Source: Geobacter sp. | Lineage (GTDB): Bacteria; Desulfobacterota; Desulfuromonadia; Geobacterales; Geobacteraceae | Direction: 5' to 3' | Assembly (NCBI GenBank): GCA_003857395.1 | Contig: RPRC01000121.1 | Span: forward strand, 1-24,839 | Length of the DNA: 24,839 bases | In this document: one piece after another, positions 1 through 7,522 of the stretch | Numbering within the stretch: the first letter of the stretch is position 1 | Layout: every line of letters begins with the position of its first letter | Notes under the pieces: generated by a model | What the model was told of the DNA's origin: nothing | The model's database searches: none | Seen by the model: the letters and a program-made list of their open reading frames with translations, nothing else | Made by a program: the position numbers and the translations under genes

Positions 1-860
1 GCCACCTTGATGCCGATGTAAACGGCCGTTGCATTATCAAAGGAAACGGATGAATCATAATTTTCCGATCCAAGGGTAATATTTGCGATATCGCCGAGTC
101 GCACGTTGGCCCCGTTTTGCGACTTAATGACCAGATTGCGGAACTCCTCGGTTGTATGCAGGGCCGTATCGGCAACCAGGTCAACAGTTACCATCTGCCC
201 TTTTGTCCGACCGATCGCCGAAATGAAATCGTTTGTGGCCAAGGCAGTATTCACTTCTGTTCCGGTAATCCCGTGGGCAGCCATCTTTTCAGGATCAAGC
301 CAGGCCCGCATGGCAAATTGTCTGCTGCCGAGAATTTCGGCCGTCTGAACACCTTCCACTGCCTGAAGTTTCGGTTGTACCACCCGGATCAAGTAGTCGG
401 TAATCTTGTTGGTAGGAAGCTCATTGCTGTAAAAGCCGATATACATGGAGTCGATGGATTCGCCCACCTCCACACTAAGGACCGGCTGCTGGGTGTCCTT
501 CGGCAGTTGGTTGAGAACCGCGTTTACCTTTGTCGTAATTTCGGTCAGTGCCTTGTTCGGGTCATAGTTCAGGCGCAGGTTAGCGGTAATGGTACTCGCT
601 CCCTGGGTGCTCATCGAAGTCATGTAGTCGATGCCGTTTGCCTGGGCAATGGAATTTTCCAGTGGCGTGGTGATAAAACCGGAAACCAGATCTGGATCAG
701 CTCCGAAATAGGTGGTTGAAATCGTCACAACGGCATTCTGGGTTTCTGGATACTCTCGCACAAGCAACTGATCCATGGAGCGAAGACCAAGAACGAGAAT
801 CAGGAGACTGATAACGGTTGCAAGCACCGGGCGACGTATAAAGATATCGGTAAAATTCAT
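1..860 (-). CDS. RND efflux pump inner-membrane subunit, HAE1 family (N-terminal part, runs off left edge)
   Basis: This is the proton-driven inner-membrane transporter of a tripartite drug-efflux system. About 286 residues are visible, against roughly 1,000-1,050 in a full member. The start MNFTDIFIRRPVLATVISLL is the classic RND opening: a short cytoplasmic helix, then transmembrane helix 1. It is followed by the periplasmic porter region, with family signatures such as REYPETQNAVVTIST, FGADPDLVSGFITTPLE and GIDYMTSMSTQG. The ATG is preceded by GGAAGG at 6 nt. It is the last gene of the minus-strand efflux operon, 81 bp after the membrane-fusion gene. The substrate cannot be read from this portion. 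Closest named relatives by feel are MexF/MexI/MdtB-type pumps, but the subfamily is not settled. Confidence 0.95.
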   Translation of the reverse strand, partial: MNFTDIFIRRPVLATVISLLILVLGLRSMDQLLVREYPETQNAVVTISTTYFGADPDLVSGFITTPLENSIAQANGIDYMTSMSTQGASTITANLRLNYDPNKALTEITTKVNAVLNQLPKDTQQPVLSVEVGESIDSMYIGFYSNELPTNKITDYLIRVVQPKLQAVEGVQTAEILGSRQFAMRAWLDPEKMAAHGITGTEVNTALATNDFISAIGRTKGQMVTVDLVADTALHTTEEFRNLVIKSQNGANVRLGDIANITLGSENYDSSVSFDNATAVYIGIKV

Positions 861-941
861 CGTATGCCTTCCACTGTATGAACTACTACTCAAAGGAACG
901 CGCCACCGCGCGATCCCACCACAAGGGACACGGACTCACAG

Positions 942-2072
942 CTACTCATCAATCGGCTTTGGCGCTTGCTCGTTTGTGGGGACAATCTGATTATTGATGA
1001 CTATCGGACTGCCGTTTTTCAACTTCAGCTGACCTGCAGACACTACAATGTCACCGTCCTTGATGCCTTTCAGAATAGCTACCTGGTCACCGCGTGTGGC
1101 GCCCGTGGTAACAAATACCTGTTTGGCGATCAAACCGGTTTTTCCATCCAGGCCCTTCTCGCCTTCTTGTACAACAAAAATCGTTTCTCCATAGGGATTA
1201 TAGGCCACAGCCGTCTGAGGAACAGTAATGTATTTCTGCAGGATACCAGCCTGAACCTGCACCGAGGCGAACATGCCCGGCAGCAGCACCTGCCCGGGGT
1301 TGGCTATACTAGCCTCAATCTGGACGTTGCGGGTCTCTGGATCTACCTTAGGGTTAATAGTGGTGATTTTCCCGATAAACGACCGGCCTGGATAGCTATC
1401 AGTGGTAACGACAACCTTCTGGCCAAGGGAAAGATTTGCCAGCTCCTGCTGGGGGAGGAAGAAGTCTGCATAGAGGTTGTCAAGTGACTGGAGAGTAACA
1501 ATTTTGTCCCCCGGATTCAGATACTGGCCAGGATTGGTAGTCGTAATACCAAGTCGCCCTGCAAAAGGTGCCCGGATACTTTTCTTGGCAACAATTGCCG
1601 CCTGTTCAGCAGCAATCGCGAGCTTGCTCTTAAAGTCCGCGGCATCCGCATCAAGCACGGCCTGGCTCACTGCTTTTACGGCAAACTGCTTCTTGTCCCT
1701 CTCGTAGACAGATTTTGCAAGCTCCGCTGAGGCCTCGCTGGAGCGAAGCTGGGCAAGATCAGAATCTGCATTCAATTGAACCAGAATCTGACCGGTCTTG
1801 ACTGCGTCTCCGGATTTGAAATGGATGGTCCGCACCAACCCGGTAATCTCAGTCGTCACATCAACACCTCGTGCCGCCCGCAGAGTACCTATGGCTCTGA
1901 GCTCGGGTTGCCAGGGCTGAATGGCTGCTCGAATTGTAGAGACTGTTGCTGGGGGAATCTTTTGTGATGCCATGGATTTTTTGATCATCTGCATTTTGAA
2001 GATCTGAAATCCGAAGATCCCGCCAAAAAGCAGGCCGACGATAGCAAGCATGATGAGCATGCGTTTTTTCAT
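942..2072 (-). CDS. RND efflux membrane-fusion (periplasmic adaptor) protein, HlyD/AcrA-like
   Basis: The adaptor bridges the inner-membrane pump and the outer-membrane channel across the periplasm. The protein has about 376 residues. An N-terminal membrane anchor (MKKRMLIMLAIVGLLFG) with no lipobox cysteine is followed by a barrel-sandwich/lipoyl half (GLVRTIHFKSGDAVKTGQIL), an alpha-helical hairpin rich in Ala, Lys and Glu, the second lipoyl half (SIRAPFAGRLGITTTNPGQY), a beta-barrel (ETRNVQIEASIANPGQVLLP) and a membrane-proximal C-terminal domain. I chose the ATG that has GGGGAGA about 8 nt upstream. An in-frame ATG 15 codons earlier (at 2117) overlaps the preceding gene and has no Shine-Dalgarno. 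It sits between the channel and pump genes, as expected of an RND operon. Confidence 0.95.
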   Translation of the reverse strand: MKKRMLIMLAIVGLLFGGIFGFQIFKMQMIKKSMASQKIPPATVSTIRAAIQPWQPELRAIGTLRAARGVDVTTEITGLVRTIHFKSGDAVKTGQILVQLNADSDLAQLRSSEASAELAKSVYERDKKQFAVKAVSQAVLDADAADFKSKLAIAAEQAAIVAKKSIRAPFAGRLGITTTNPGQYLNPGDKIVTLQSLDNLYADFFLPQQELANLSLGQKVVVTTDSYPGRSFIGKITTINPKVDPETRNVQIEASIANPGQVLLPGMFASVQVQAGILQKYITVPQTAVAYNPYGETIFVVQEGEKGLDGKTGLIAKQVFVTTGATRGDQVAILKGIKDGDIVVSAGQLKLKNGSPIVINNQIVPTNEQAPKPIDE

Positions 2073-2113
2073 GGGATGTTTCTCCCCCTGTGTGTGAGAG
2101 TGATCGACAGTTT

Positions 2114-3622
2114 TCATAGATTAGTATCCATTTTTGCAGCAGTTTCCTCTTGCAACTCGCGGTTCCACCACCCACCCCCCAAAGCCTGAAACAGCGCGGC
2201 CGTATCGGCAAAGCGTGCTGCCTGTGCCTGGACAAGGCTGACATGCGCCTGCTGAAACTGACGCTCGGCATTCAGAAGAGAGAGGTAGTTGACAGCGCCG
2301 AGACGGAATTGCTCCTGTGACATCTCCAGAGATTCACGGGCCGCCAGTTCGGCATCCGCCTGAGCACGCAGCGTCTTGGCATCAAAATCCAGTGCCCGTA
2401 ACGTATCGGCAATATTCTGGAATGCCAGGAGAACCGTATCCCGATACTGGGCAATTGCCTGATCATGTGCGGCAATCGCGGCACGGCGTTTCGCGGAAAG
2501 CTCGCCTCCATGAAAAATTGGCTGGAGCAGGCCAGCGCCGAGGCTCCAAATGGAAGAGCCGGGGGTAAAGAGATCTTCTATCTTTACGGCATTTGTCCCA
2601 AGGCTGCCGCTAAGGGTGATTTTGGGATAGAGATTCGCAGTAGCAACACCAACCTGTGCGCATGCGGCGTGAAGGAGTTCTTCAGCAGCCCGGATATCGG
2701 GGCGCTGGCGGGCAACCGAGGATGGCAGGCTCAGCGGAAGATCAACCGGAAGCACCAGGTCCTCCAGCTCAAACTCCGGCAGGCCACCTTCTCCGGGCAG
2801 CTTGCCGGTCAGGACCGCTAGATGGTGACGGGTGTAGGCCAACTCTTTTTCTAAAGGGGGAGCTGTTGTGCGGACCTGGGCAAGTTGCGCACGCTGGGCA
2901 AGCACATCGGAACGAGAAACGGCACCGACAAGGTACTGCTCATCCACTATATCAAGGTACTTTTCCATTAAAGAAACGATATCTTTGGCAGAGCGTACCT
3001 GTCCCCGAAGTGAGGCCTCCTTCATCGCCGTTGTCGCAATATTGGCGGTCAGGGTCAGGTATGCTCCTTCCAGGAGAAAACGCTGGTAATCGACCTGTGC
3101 CCGCAAAGCCTCCAATTCCCTTCGATTACCGCCAGAAATATCGAGGGTATAGGAGACATTTACCGTGGCGTTAAAAAGAGTAAATGTGCTGGGGTTCGAA
3201 GAGGGTTGCCCGAAGGAAGCGCCGGTTGATTTGCGCCTTTCCACCGAAAAGTCACCATCAAAGCTTGGATAGTAGACGGTTCCTCCCCTGGCACGAAGAT
3301 TTTCTTCTGCTTCACGAAGCCGAGCCTGGGCAGCGGCAATTGTCGGACTGTCTTTTAGAGCATGACGAATCAATACATCCAGAGGTTTAGAATGAAACAG
3401 TGCCCACCATTCCGCAGCAATATCCTTACCGTCAAGAAAACGTTGAGAACTACCAGCTACCCCAGGGGCAGATACGGTTTCAACGGGCAATGGCTCAGGA
3501 ACATAGCCTTTGACAGAAGGAGAATCAGGCGGACGAAAGTCCGGTCCGACCGCACATCCTGTCACCATCGCACAGACGATAGCGGCAATACCTGCCCTCG
3601 TAAAGCGGAAATATTCTCTCAC
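2114..3622 (-). CDS. Outer-membrane efflux lipoprotein, NodT/OprM (TolC) family
   Basis: This is the outer-membrane channel of the tripartite pump. At 502 residues it is of family-typical length. It begins with a signal peptide and lipobox ending VTGC, so Cys23 would be lipidated, followed by the characteristic AVGPDFRPPD start of NodT-type channels. Two TolC/OEP repeats follow: the first includes DVLIRHALKDSPTIAAAQAR, the second RQRPDIRAAEELLHAA and the YPKITLSGSLG strand. The start is GTG with GGGAGA 6 nt upstream. It is 18 bp from the end of the tetR-type gene and is followed by the adaptor after about 41 bp, so the four genes probably form one transcript. Confidence 0.95.
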   Translation of the reverse strand: MREYFRFTRAGIAAIVCAMVTGCAVGPDFRPPDSPSVKGYVPEPLPVETVSAPGVAGSSQRFLDGKDIAAEWWALFHSKPLDVLIRHALKDSPTIAAAQARLREAEENLRARGGTVYYPSFDGDFSVERRKSTGASFGQPSSNPSTFTLFNATVNVSYTLDISGGNRRELEALRAQVDYQRFLLEGAYLTLTANIATTAMKEASLRGQVRSAKDIVSLMEKYLDIVDEQYLVGAVSRSDVLAQRAQLAQVRTTAPPLEKELAYTRHHLAVLTGKLPGEGGLPEFELEDLVLPVDLPLSLPSSVARQRPDIRAAEELLHAACAQVGVATANLYPKITLSGSLGTNAVKIEDLFTPGSSIWSLGAGLLQPIFHGGELSAKRRAAIAAHDQAIAQYRDTVLLAFQNIADTLRALDFDAKTLRAQADAELAARESLEMSQEQFRLGAVNYLSLLNAERQFQQAHVSLVQAQAARFADTAALFQALGGGWWNRELQEETAAKMDTNL

Positions 3623-3640
3623 TATGATTCTCCCGATTTC

Positions 3641-4330
3641 TCACTTGTGGAAATGTTCAGCGCGGGAAGCGAGCAACTCGCAATCCAATAGGCGGCTTCC
3701 AGAATAGCCCTCAAAAAGACTACTGAGTCCTGAAGCCATTAAGTAGACCTGTAACCATAAGCTCTGCCAATACAGTCGGATCGACCAAGGGGAAATCCCC
3801 CCCGTGTGAACTGCCGCAGTAATGATTCCATGGACACCCGCCCAGAGAACCTGAGCAAAGGTATCCGCATCAAAACCAGACAACACACCAGCCTCGCAGC
3901 CCCTTGCCACAATCTGCCGGTACTCTAAATATGTTCTACGACTCATGGTATCGTTTTCCAGGAACTCCATGGGAGATCCGTAGATAGTGGGATTGGTAAA
4001 AAAGGCCACCCGATACTGTTCTTGATGTGCAAGGCCGAACGATACATAAGCAAGAAGGACCTTGCGAAGGGTATCCAGTAGACCTGCACCTTCTGCTTCA
4101 ATTTCCCGAATTTTTTGATGCAGTTCCTTGTAAAACTCTTCACAAAGACAGAACAGCAGATCATCCTTATCCTTGAAGTAGAGATAAATGGTCGTTGGTG
4201 AGTATCCGATCTGTCGCGCCAGTTTGCGCATGGAAAAGTTCCCATAGCCGTCGGAGGAAAACACCTCGCGTGCCGCTTCGAGAATAGCGCCTCGGAACTC
4301 TTCCTTATTTTTGTGTCTTTTCCTAGGCAT
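3641..4330 (-). CDS. TetR-family transcriptional regulator, probable repressor of the efflux operon
   Basis: The protein has 229 residues. An N-terminal TetR helix-turn-helix (about residues 10-57) is clear: ILEAAREVFSSDGYGNFSMR, then KLARQIGYSPTTIYLYFKDK. The C-terminal ligand-binding domain is divergent, as is usual in this family, and resembles the TetR_C groups that contain WAGVHG-type helices. The gene is first in the minus-strand operon with the RND genes, which suggests repression of itself and the pump, relieved by a pumped compound. A perfect palindrome lies just upstream of its start. No good Shine-Dalgarno precedes the ATG; the adjacent bases belong to the palindrome region, so translation may be weak. 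The effector is unknown. Confidence 0.92.
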   Translation of the reverse strand: MPRKRHKNKEEFRGAILEAAREVFSSDGYGNFSMRKLARQIGYSPTTIYLYFKDKDDLLFCLCEEFYKELHQKIREIEAEGAGLLDTLRKVLLAYVSFGLAHQEQYRVAFFTNPTIYGSPMEFLENDTMSRRTYLEYRQIVARGCEAGVLSGFDADTFAQVLWAGVHGIITAAVHTGGISPWSIRLYWQSLWLQVYLMASGLSSLFEGYSGSRLLDCELLASRAEHFHK

Positions 4331-4338
4331 ATAACCAA

Positions 4339-4353
4339 CTTAACAGCGTTAAG
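4339..4353. promoter_or_regulatory. Candidate TetR operator (perfect 6-bp inverted repeat)
   Basis: CTTAAC-AGC-GTTAAG is a perfect 6-bp inverted repeat with a 3-bp spacer, located 9 bp upstream of the tetR-type start and just downstream of a candidate -10 box. TetR repressors bind short palindromes in exactly this position. The assignment to this repressor is inferred. Confidence 0.6.
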
Positions 4354-4365
4354 TAGCGCCAGGAC

Positions 4366-4394
4366 AAACTACTAAAACCATGTTCCAGAGTCAA
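4366..4394 (-). promoter_or_regulatory. Candidate sigma-70 promoter of the efflux operon
   Basis: On the minus strand a TTGACT -35 is followed after 17 bp by TAGTTT, a weak -10. The predicted start would fall at or just before the palindrome, so a bound repressor would block transcription. The -10 match is poor; the location is the stronger argument. Confidence 0.4.
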
Positions 4395-4481
4395 GGTAAT
4401 ATTTTGAGCAGTACTTCATAATGAATGCTTTCTTCTAGGGTAAATTCTGGGCCAGTGCCTGCTTCTGACTTAGACGAAAAC

Positions 4482-4515
4482 TATAATTGATTTTATTTTC
4501 TTTTTGTTACATATT
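4482..4515 (+). promoter_or_regulatory. Candidate promoter region for the hybrid kinase
   Basis: An AT-rich stretch holds a perfect TATAAT (4482-4487) and, overlapping it, TTGATT (4487-4492) followed after 17 bp by CATATT (4510-4515). Either could serve the kinase gene and would leave a leader of roughly 180-210 nt before the chosen ATG. An imperfect palindrome (ATTTTAAAAAC / GTTTTCTAAAAT) follows at 4513-4538. No regulator can be assigned. Confidence 0.35.
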
Positions 4516-4703
4516 TTAAAACTATGTTTTCTAAAATGACTCCATAGAGATTTTTGCAACAGAATAACACCAGGCTTTCCTGGCGACAAGGCCCCGGCGC
4601 TATTTTAACGCAACATGTTCCGGTTAATGTGAGCACGGTTCCTGCCCCCCCGGTCTCGCAGGAACCAGATTTAGCTCCTGACTCTCTTCCACAGAAGGTG
4701 AAT

Positions 4704-7514
4704 ATGAACTCTCCCGACCTGTTCCAAGTCCTTGACATAGAAGAAATCCAAAAACTTCTCGAAGCTTATTTCAAGTTGACTGGAATCATTTCTGCAATTC
4801 TGGACCCGGATGGAAATGTTATCGTTGCTGTGGGCTGGCAGGACATCTGTACCCATTTCCACCGTAGCAATCCAATATCCCGTGCCCGCTGTCAGGAAAG
4901 CGCTTTATCCATAAATTCCCACTTAGCTGAATGCAGGGGATCTTTCCTGGAATACAAATGCAAAAACGGTCTCTGGGATGTCGCTCTGCCTATCTTCATC
5001 GAAGGGGAGCATGTAGCGACATTTTTTACTGGTCAGTTTTTTTATGAAGACGATATGCCTGACAGGGACTACTTCCGTGCCCAAGCGGAAGAACTCGGTT
5101 TCAACGTAGAGGACTATCTTTCTGCCCTCGATCGGGTTCCGGTTTTCAGTCGCTCACAGATCAGGACAGCCATGGACTATTACCGAAGCTTGTTTAGCCT
5201 CATTTCCGATACGGGTCGAAAAAAACTGAGATTAAAAGAACACTCGCGGGTGAAAGGGTCACTGCGCGAAAGCGAGGCAACTCTCCAGACAATAACTGAC
5301 GCTGCCCGTGACGCAATCATCATGATTGACAACGTGGGAAAGATAACATTCTGGAATCCTGCTGCGGTCTCGATCCTCGGGTGGCAGGAAGCGGAAGCCA
5401 TAGGTCGTGACATCCACCTGCTGCTTGCACCAGACTGCTATAACGCTGCATACCATAAGGGAATGGCCCTTTTTACAAACACCGGCCAAGGCGATGCCGT
5501 AGGCAAGACCGTCGAACTGCGCGCACTTAGAAAAGATGGTTCAAAAATCCCGATAGAACTCTCTCTTTCCTGCGTTCAGCGTGGAAATCATTGGCATGCG
5601 GTCGGCATCATTCGGGATATCAGCAAACGCAAGTCCTACGAACAGAAGCGGAAACTGTCAGGTTTCGTATTTGATAACATATCAGACTGCATAGAATGGA
5701 TCTCTCCCGAAGGCCGCTTTCTGGATATTAATGAGGCCAGTTGCTCTTCGCTGGGCTATTCCCGTGAAGAGATGCTATCGCTGTCCGTTTTTGACATAGA
5801 TCCCTCCTTACCTGCCTCTTCTTGGCCCGCCATGTGGAAAAAATTGCGCAACATCAAGTATATGCGAATCGAATCAATACACAAAGACAGGTTCGGACGG
5901 GTGTTTCCTGTTGATATCACGTCGAATTTCATCACACTTGACGATACCGAGCTTGTTTGCTCCATAGTTCGCGACATCTCCGAACGCAAGGAAGCCGAAG
6001 AGGCGCTGCAGGCAAGTGAGGATCGATACCGGATCTTTACCGCCATTACCTCGGATTATGTTTTCAAATGTTCACGGAAGGGCTCAGCCCCCTTCCGCAT
6101 CCTCTGGATGGCAGGGCCGGTTAAAGCGATTACCGGTTACTCGGAAGAGGACATTTTTGCCTTGGGATGCTGGAGACACATCATACACCCCGATGATGCC
6201 ACGCGAATCATCACCCAACTCATGCAGCTAACCCCCGGCCAGAAAGTGATCCATCAATTCAGAATAATTACCAAACATGGCGATACTCGCTGGATACGAC
6301 AGTCCTCTTTTTGCCAAGCGGGAAAAGAACTGGAAGAGCTGATACTCCACGGCTGTTCCCAGGACATTACAAAACAGGAGATGCTGCAGGAGCAGGTTCT
6401 CAAAAACCAGAAACTCGAATCTCTGGGGGTTCTTGCCGGAGGGATTGCTCACGATTTCAACAATATTCTAACTGGGATTATGGGAAATATCTCCTTTGCC
6501 CGCATGTTTCTCGACAATTCGCACAAGGCCTATCGGCCTTTGGAGGCAGCGGAAAAAGCATCTGGACGGGCAGCCCGACTTGCCCAGCAACTCCTTACAT
6601 TCGCAAAGGGAGGCGCTCCAATCAAGAAAAAGACTTCCCTTCGGCCTCTGGTTGAAGAATGTCTTTCGCTTGTTCTTCGAGGAACAAATGTGCATGGTGT
6701 TTTGGATATAGCTGAGTCGATTAGTACCATTGAGGCTGATGAAGGGCAACTAGGGCAGGTAATCAACAACATCATCATCAATGCAGTGCAGGCAATGCCT
6801 GGAGGGGGGCAGATAACTGTGCAGGCAAGAAACCTTACCTTGTCTTCAGAGAACAACCAAGGACTTCCTGCCGGTCGATACGTAAAACTATCTTTCACTG
6901 ATGAAGGCTGCGGAATTAAGGACGAAGATCGAAAGAAGGTATTTGATCCCTATTACACCACAAAACCTGGCGGCTCAGGATTGGGCCTCGCTTCGTCCCA
7001 TTCAATTATTAGCAGACATAATGGCTGTATAGAAATTGAATCTTGTACAAACAAGGGCACGACAGTCTCTTTTTATCTCCCTTCCTTGGAGTCCGGGGAC
7101 ACGAATACTGTCCTGACAGTACAGCGCCAGAAAAACCACGATAGAATTGGCGAAAACATTCTTGTTATGGATGACGAAGAAATGATACGGATCATGACCC
7201 AGGAAATGCTCGAGCACTTGGGCTACAAAGTTACAACCTGCAGCAACGGTGAACAGGCCATCACCTTATACAGTTCGGCACTACAATCAGGCACCTCGTT
7301 TTACGCGACAATACTCGACCTTACTATTCGAGGAGGAATGGGGGGAATAGAAACAGCACAATCGATTCTGGCACAGGATCCATCAGCCAGGCTGATCGTG
7401 TCCAGCGGTTATTCAAACGACCCGTTCATGGAGGATTACAGTAAATATGGTATCAATAGTACCTTGATCAAGCCGTATAATGCCGATGATCTGACACGCG
7501 TGTTAACAACCTGA
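4704..7514 (+). CDS. Hybrid sensor histidine kinase: PocR domain, three PAS domains, HisKA/HATPase, C-terminal receiver
   Basis: The protein has 936 residues and no transmembrane segment, so it is a cytoplasmic sensor. Domains in order: a PocR-type ligand-binding domain (about 8-175, with Cys residues in SRARCQES and EYKCKNG); three PAS domains (about 190-310, 315-430, 441-560); a dimerisation domain with phospho-acceptor His583 in GGIAHDFNNIL; an ATPase domain with N-box VINNIIINAVQAMP, DEGCGIKDEDR and GGSGLGLAS; and a receiver (about 818-936) with MDDEE, phospho-acceptor Asp872 in ILDLTIRGG, SSGY and the KPY lysine. I chose the ATG with AGAAGG just upstream. A TTG 50 codons earlier is open but weak, and its extension is Pro-rich and unlike the family. 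No output domain is visible, so phosphate probably passes to a partner. The signal is unknown. Confidence 0.93.
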   Translation: MNSPDLFQVLDIEEIQKLLEAYFKLTGIISAILDPDGNVIVAVGWQDICTHFHRSNPISRARCQESALSINSHLAECRGSFLEYKCKNGLWDVALPIFIEGEHVATFFTGQFFYEDDMPDRDYFRAQAEELGFNVEDYLSALDRVPVFSRSQIRTAMDYYRSLFSLISDTGRKKLRLKEHSRVKGSLRESEATLQTITDAARDAIIMIDNVGKITFWNPAAVSILGWQEAEAIGRDIHLLLAPDCYNAAYHKGMALFTNTGQGDAVGKTVELRALRKDGSKIPIELSLSCVQRGNHWHAVGIIRDISKRKSYEQKRKLSGFVFDNISDCIEWISPEGRFLDINEASCSSLGYSREEMLSLSVFDIDPSLPASSWPAMWKKLRNIKYMRIESIHKDRFGRVFPVDITSNFITLDDTELVCSIVRDISERKEAEEALQASEDRYRIFTAITSDYVFKCSRKGSAPFRILWMAGPVKAITGYSEEDIFALGCWRHIIHPDDATRIITQLMQLTPGQKVIHQFRIITKHGDTRWIRQSSFCQAGKELEELILHGCSQDITKQEMLQEQVLKNQKLESLGVLAGGIAHDFNNILTGIMGNISFARMFLDNSHKAYRPLEAAEKASGRAARLAQQLLTFAKGGAPIKKKTSLRPLVEECLSLVLRGTNVHGVLDIAESISTIEADEGQLGQVINNIIINAVQAMPGGGQITVQARNLTLSSENNQGLPAGRYVKLSFTDEGCGIKDEDRKKVFDPYYTTKPGGSGLGLASSHSIISRHNGCIEIESCTNKGTTVSFYLPSLESGDTNTVLTVQRQKNHDRIGENILVMDDEEMIRIMTQEMLEHLGYKVTTCSNGEQAITLYSSALQSGTSFYATILDLTIRGGMGGIETAQSILAQDPSARLIVSSGYSNDPFMEDYSKYGINSTLIKPYNADDLTRVLTT

Positions 7515-7522
7515 GCGGACAA

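Noticed and set aside
117..719. A 200-codon plus-strand frame at the left edge
   Set aside because: It is the antisense shadow of the RND pump gene, whose minus-strand frame matches family signatures throughout.
4554..4703. A 50-residue extension of the hybrid kinase from a TTG
   Set aside because: It is Pro-rich, lacks a good ribosome-binding site and is not part of the PocR domain; the ATG at 4704 has AGAAGG.
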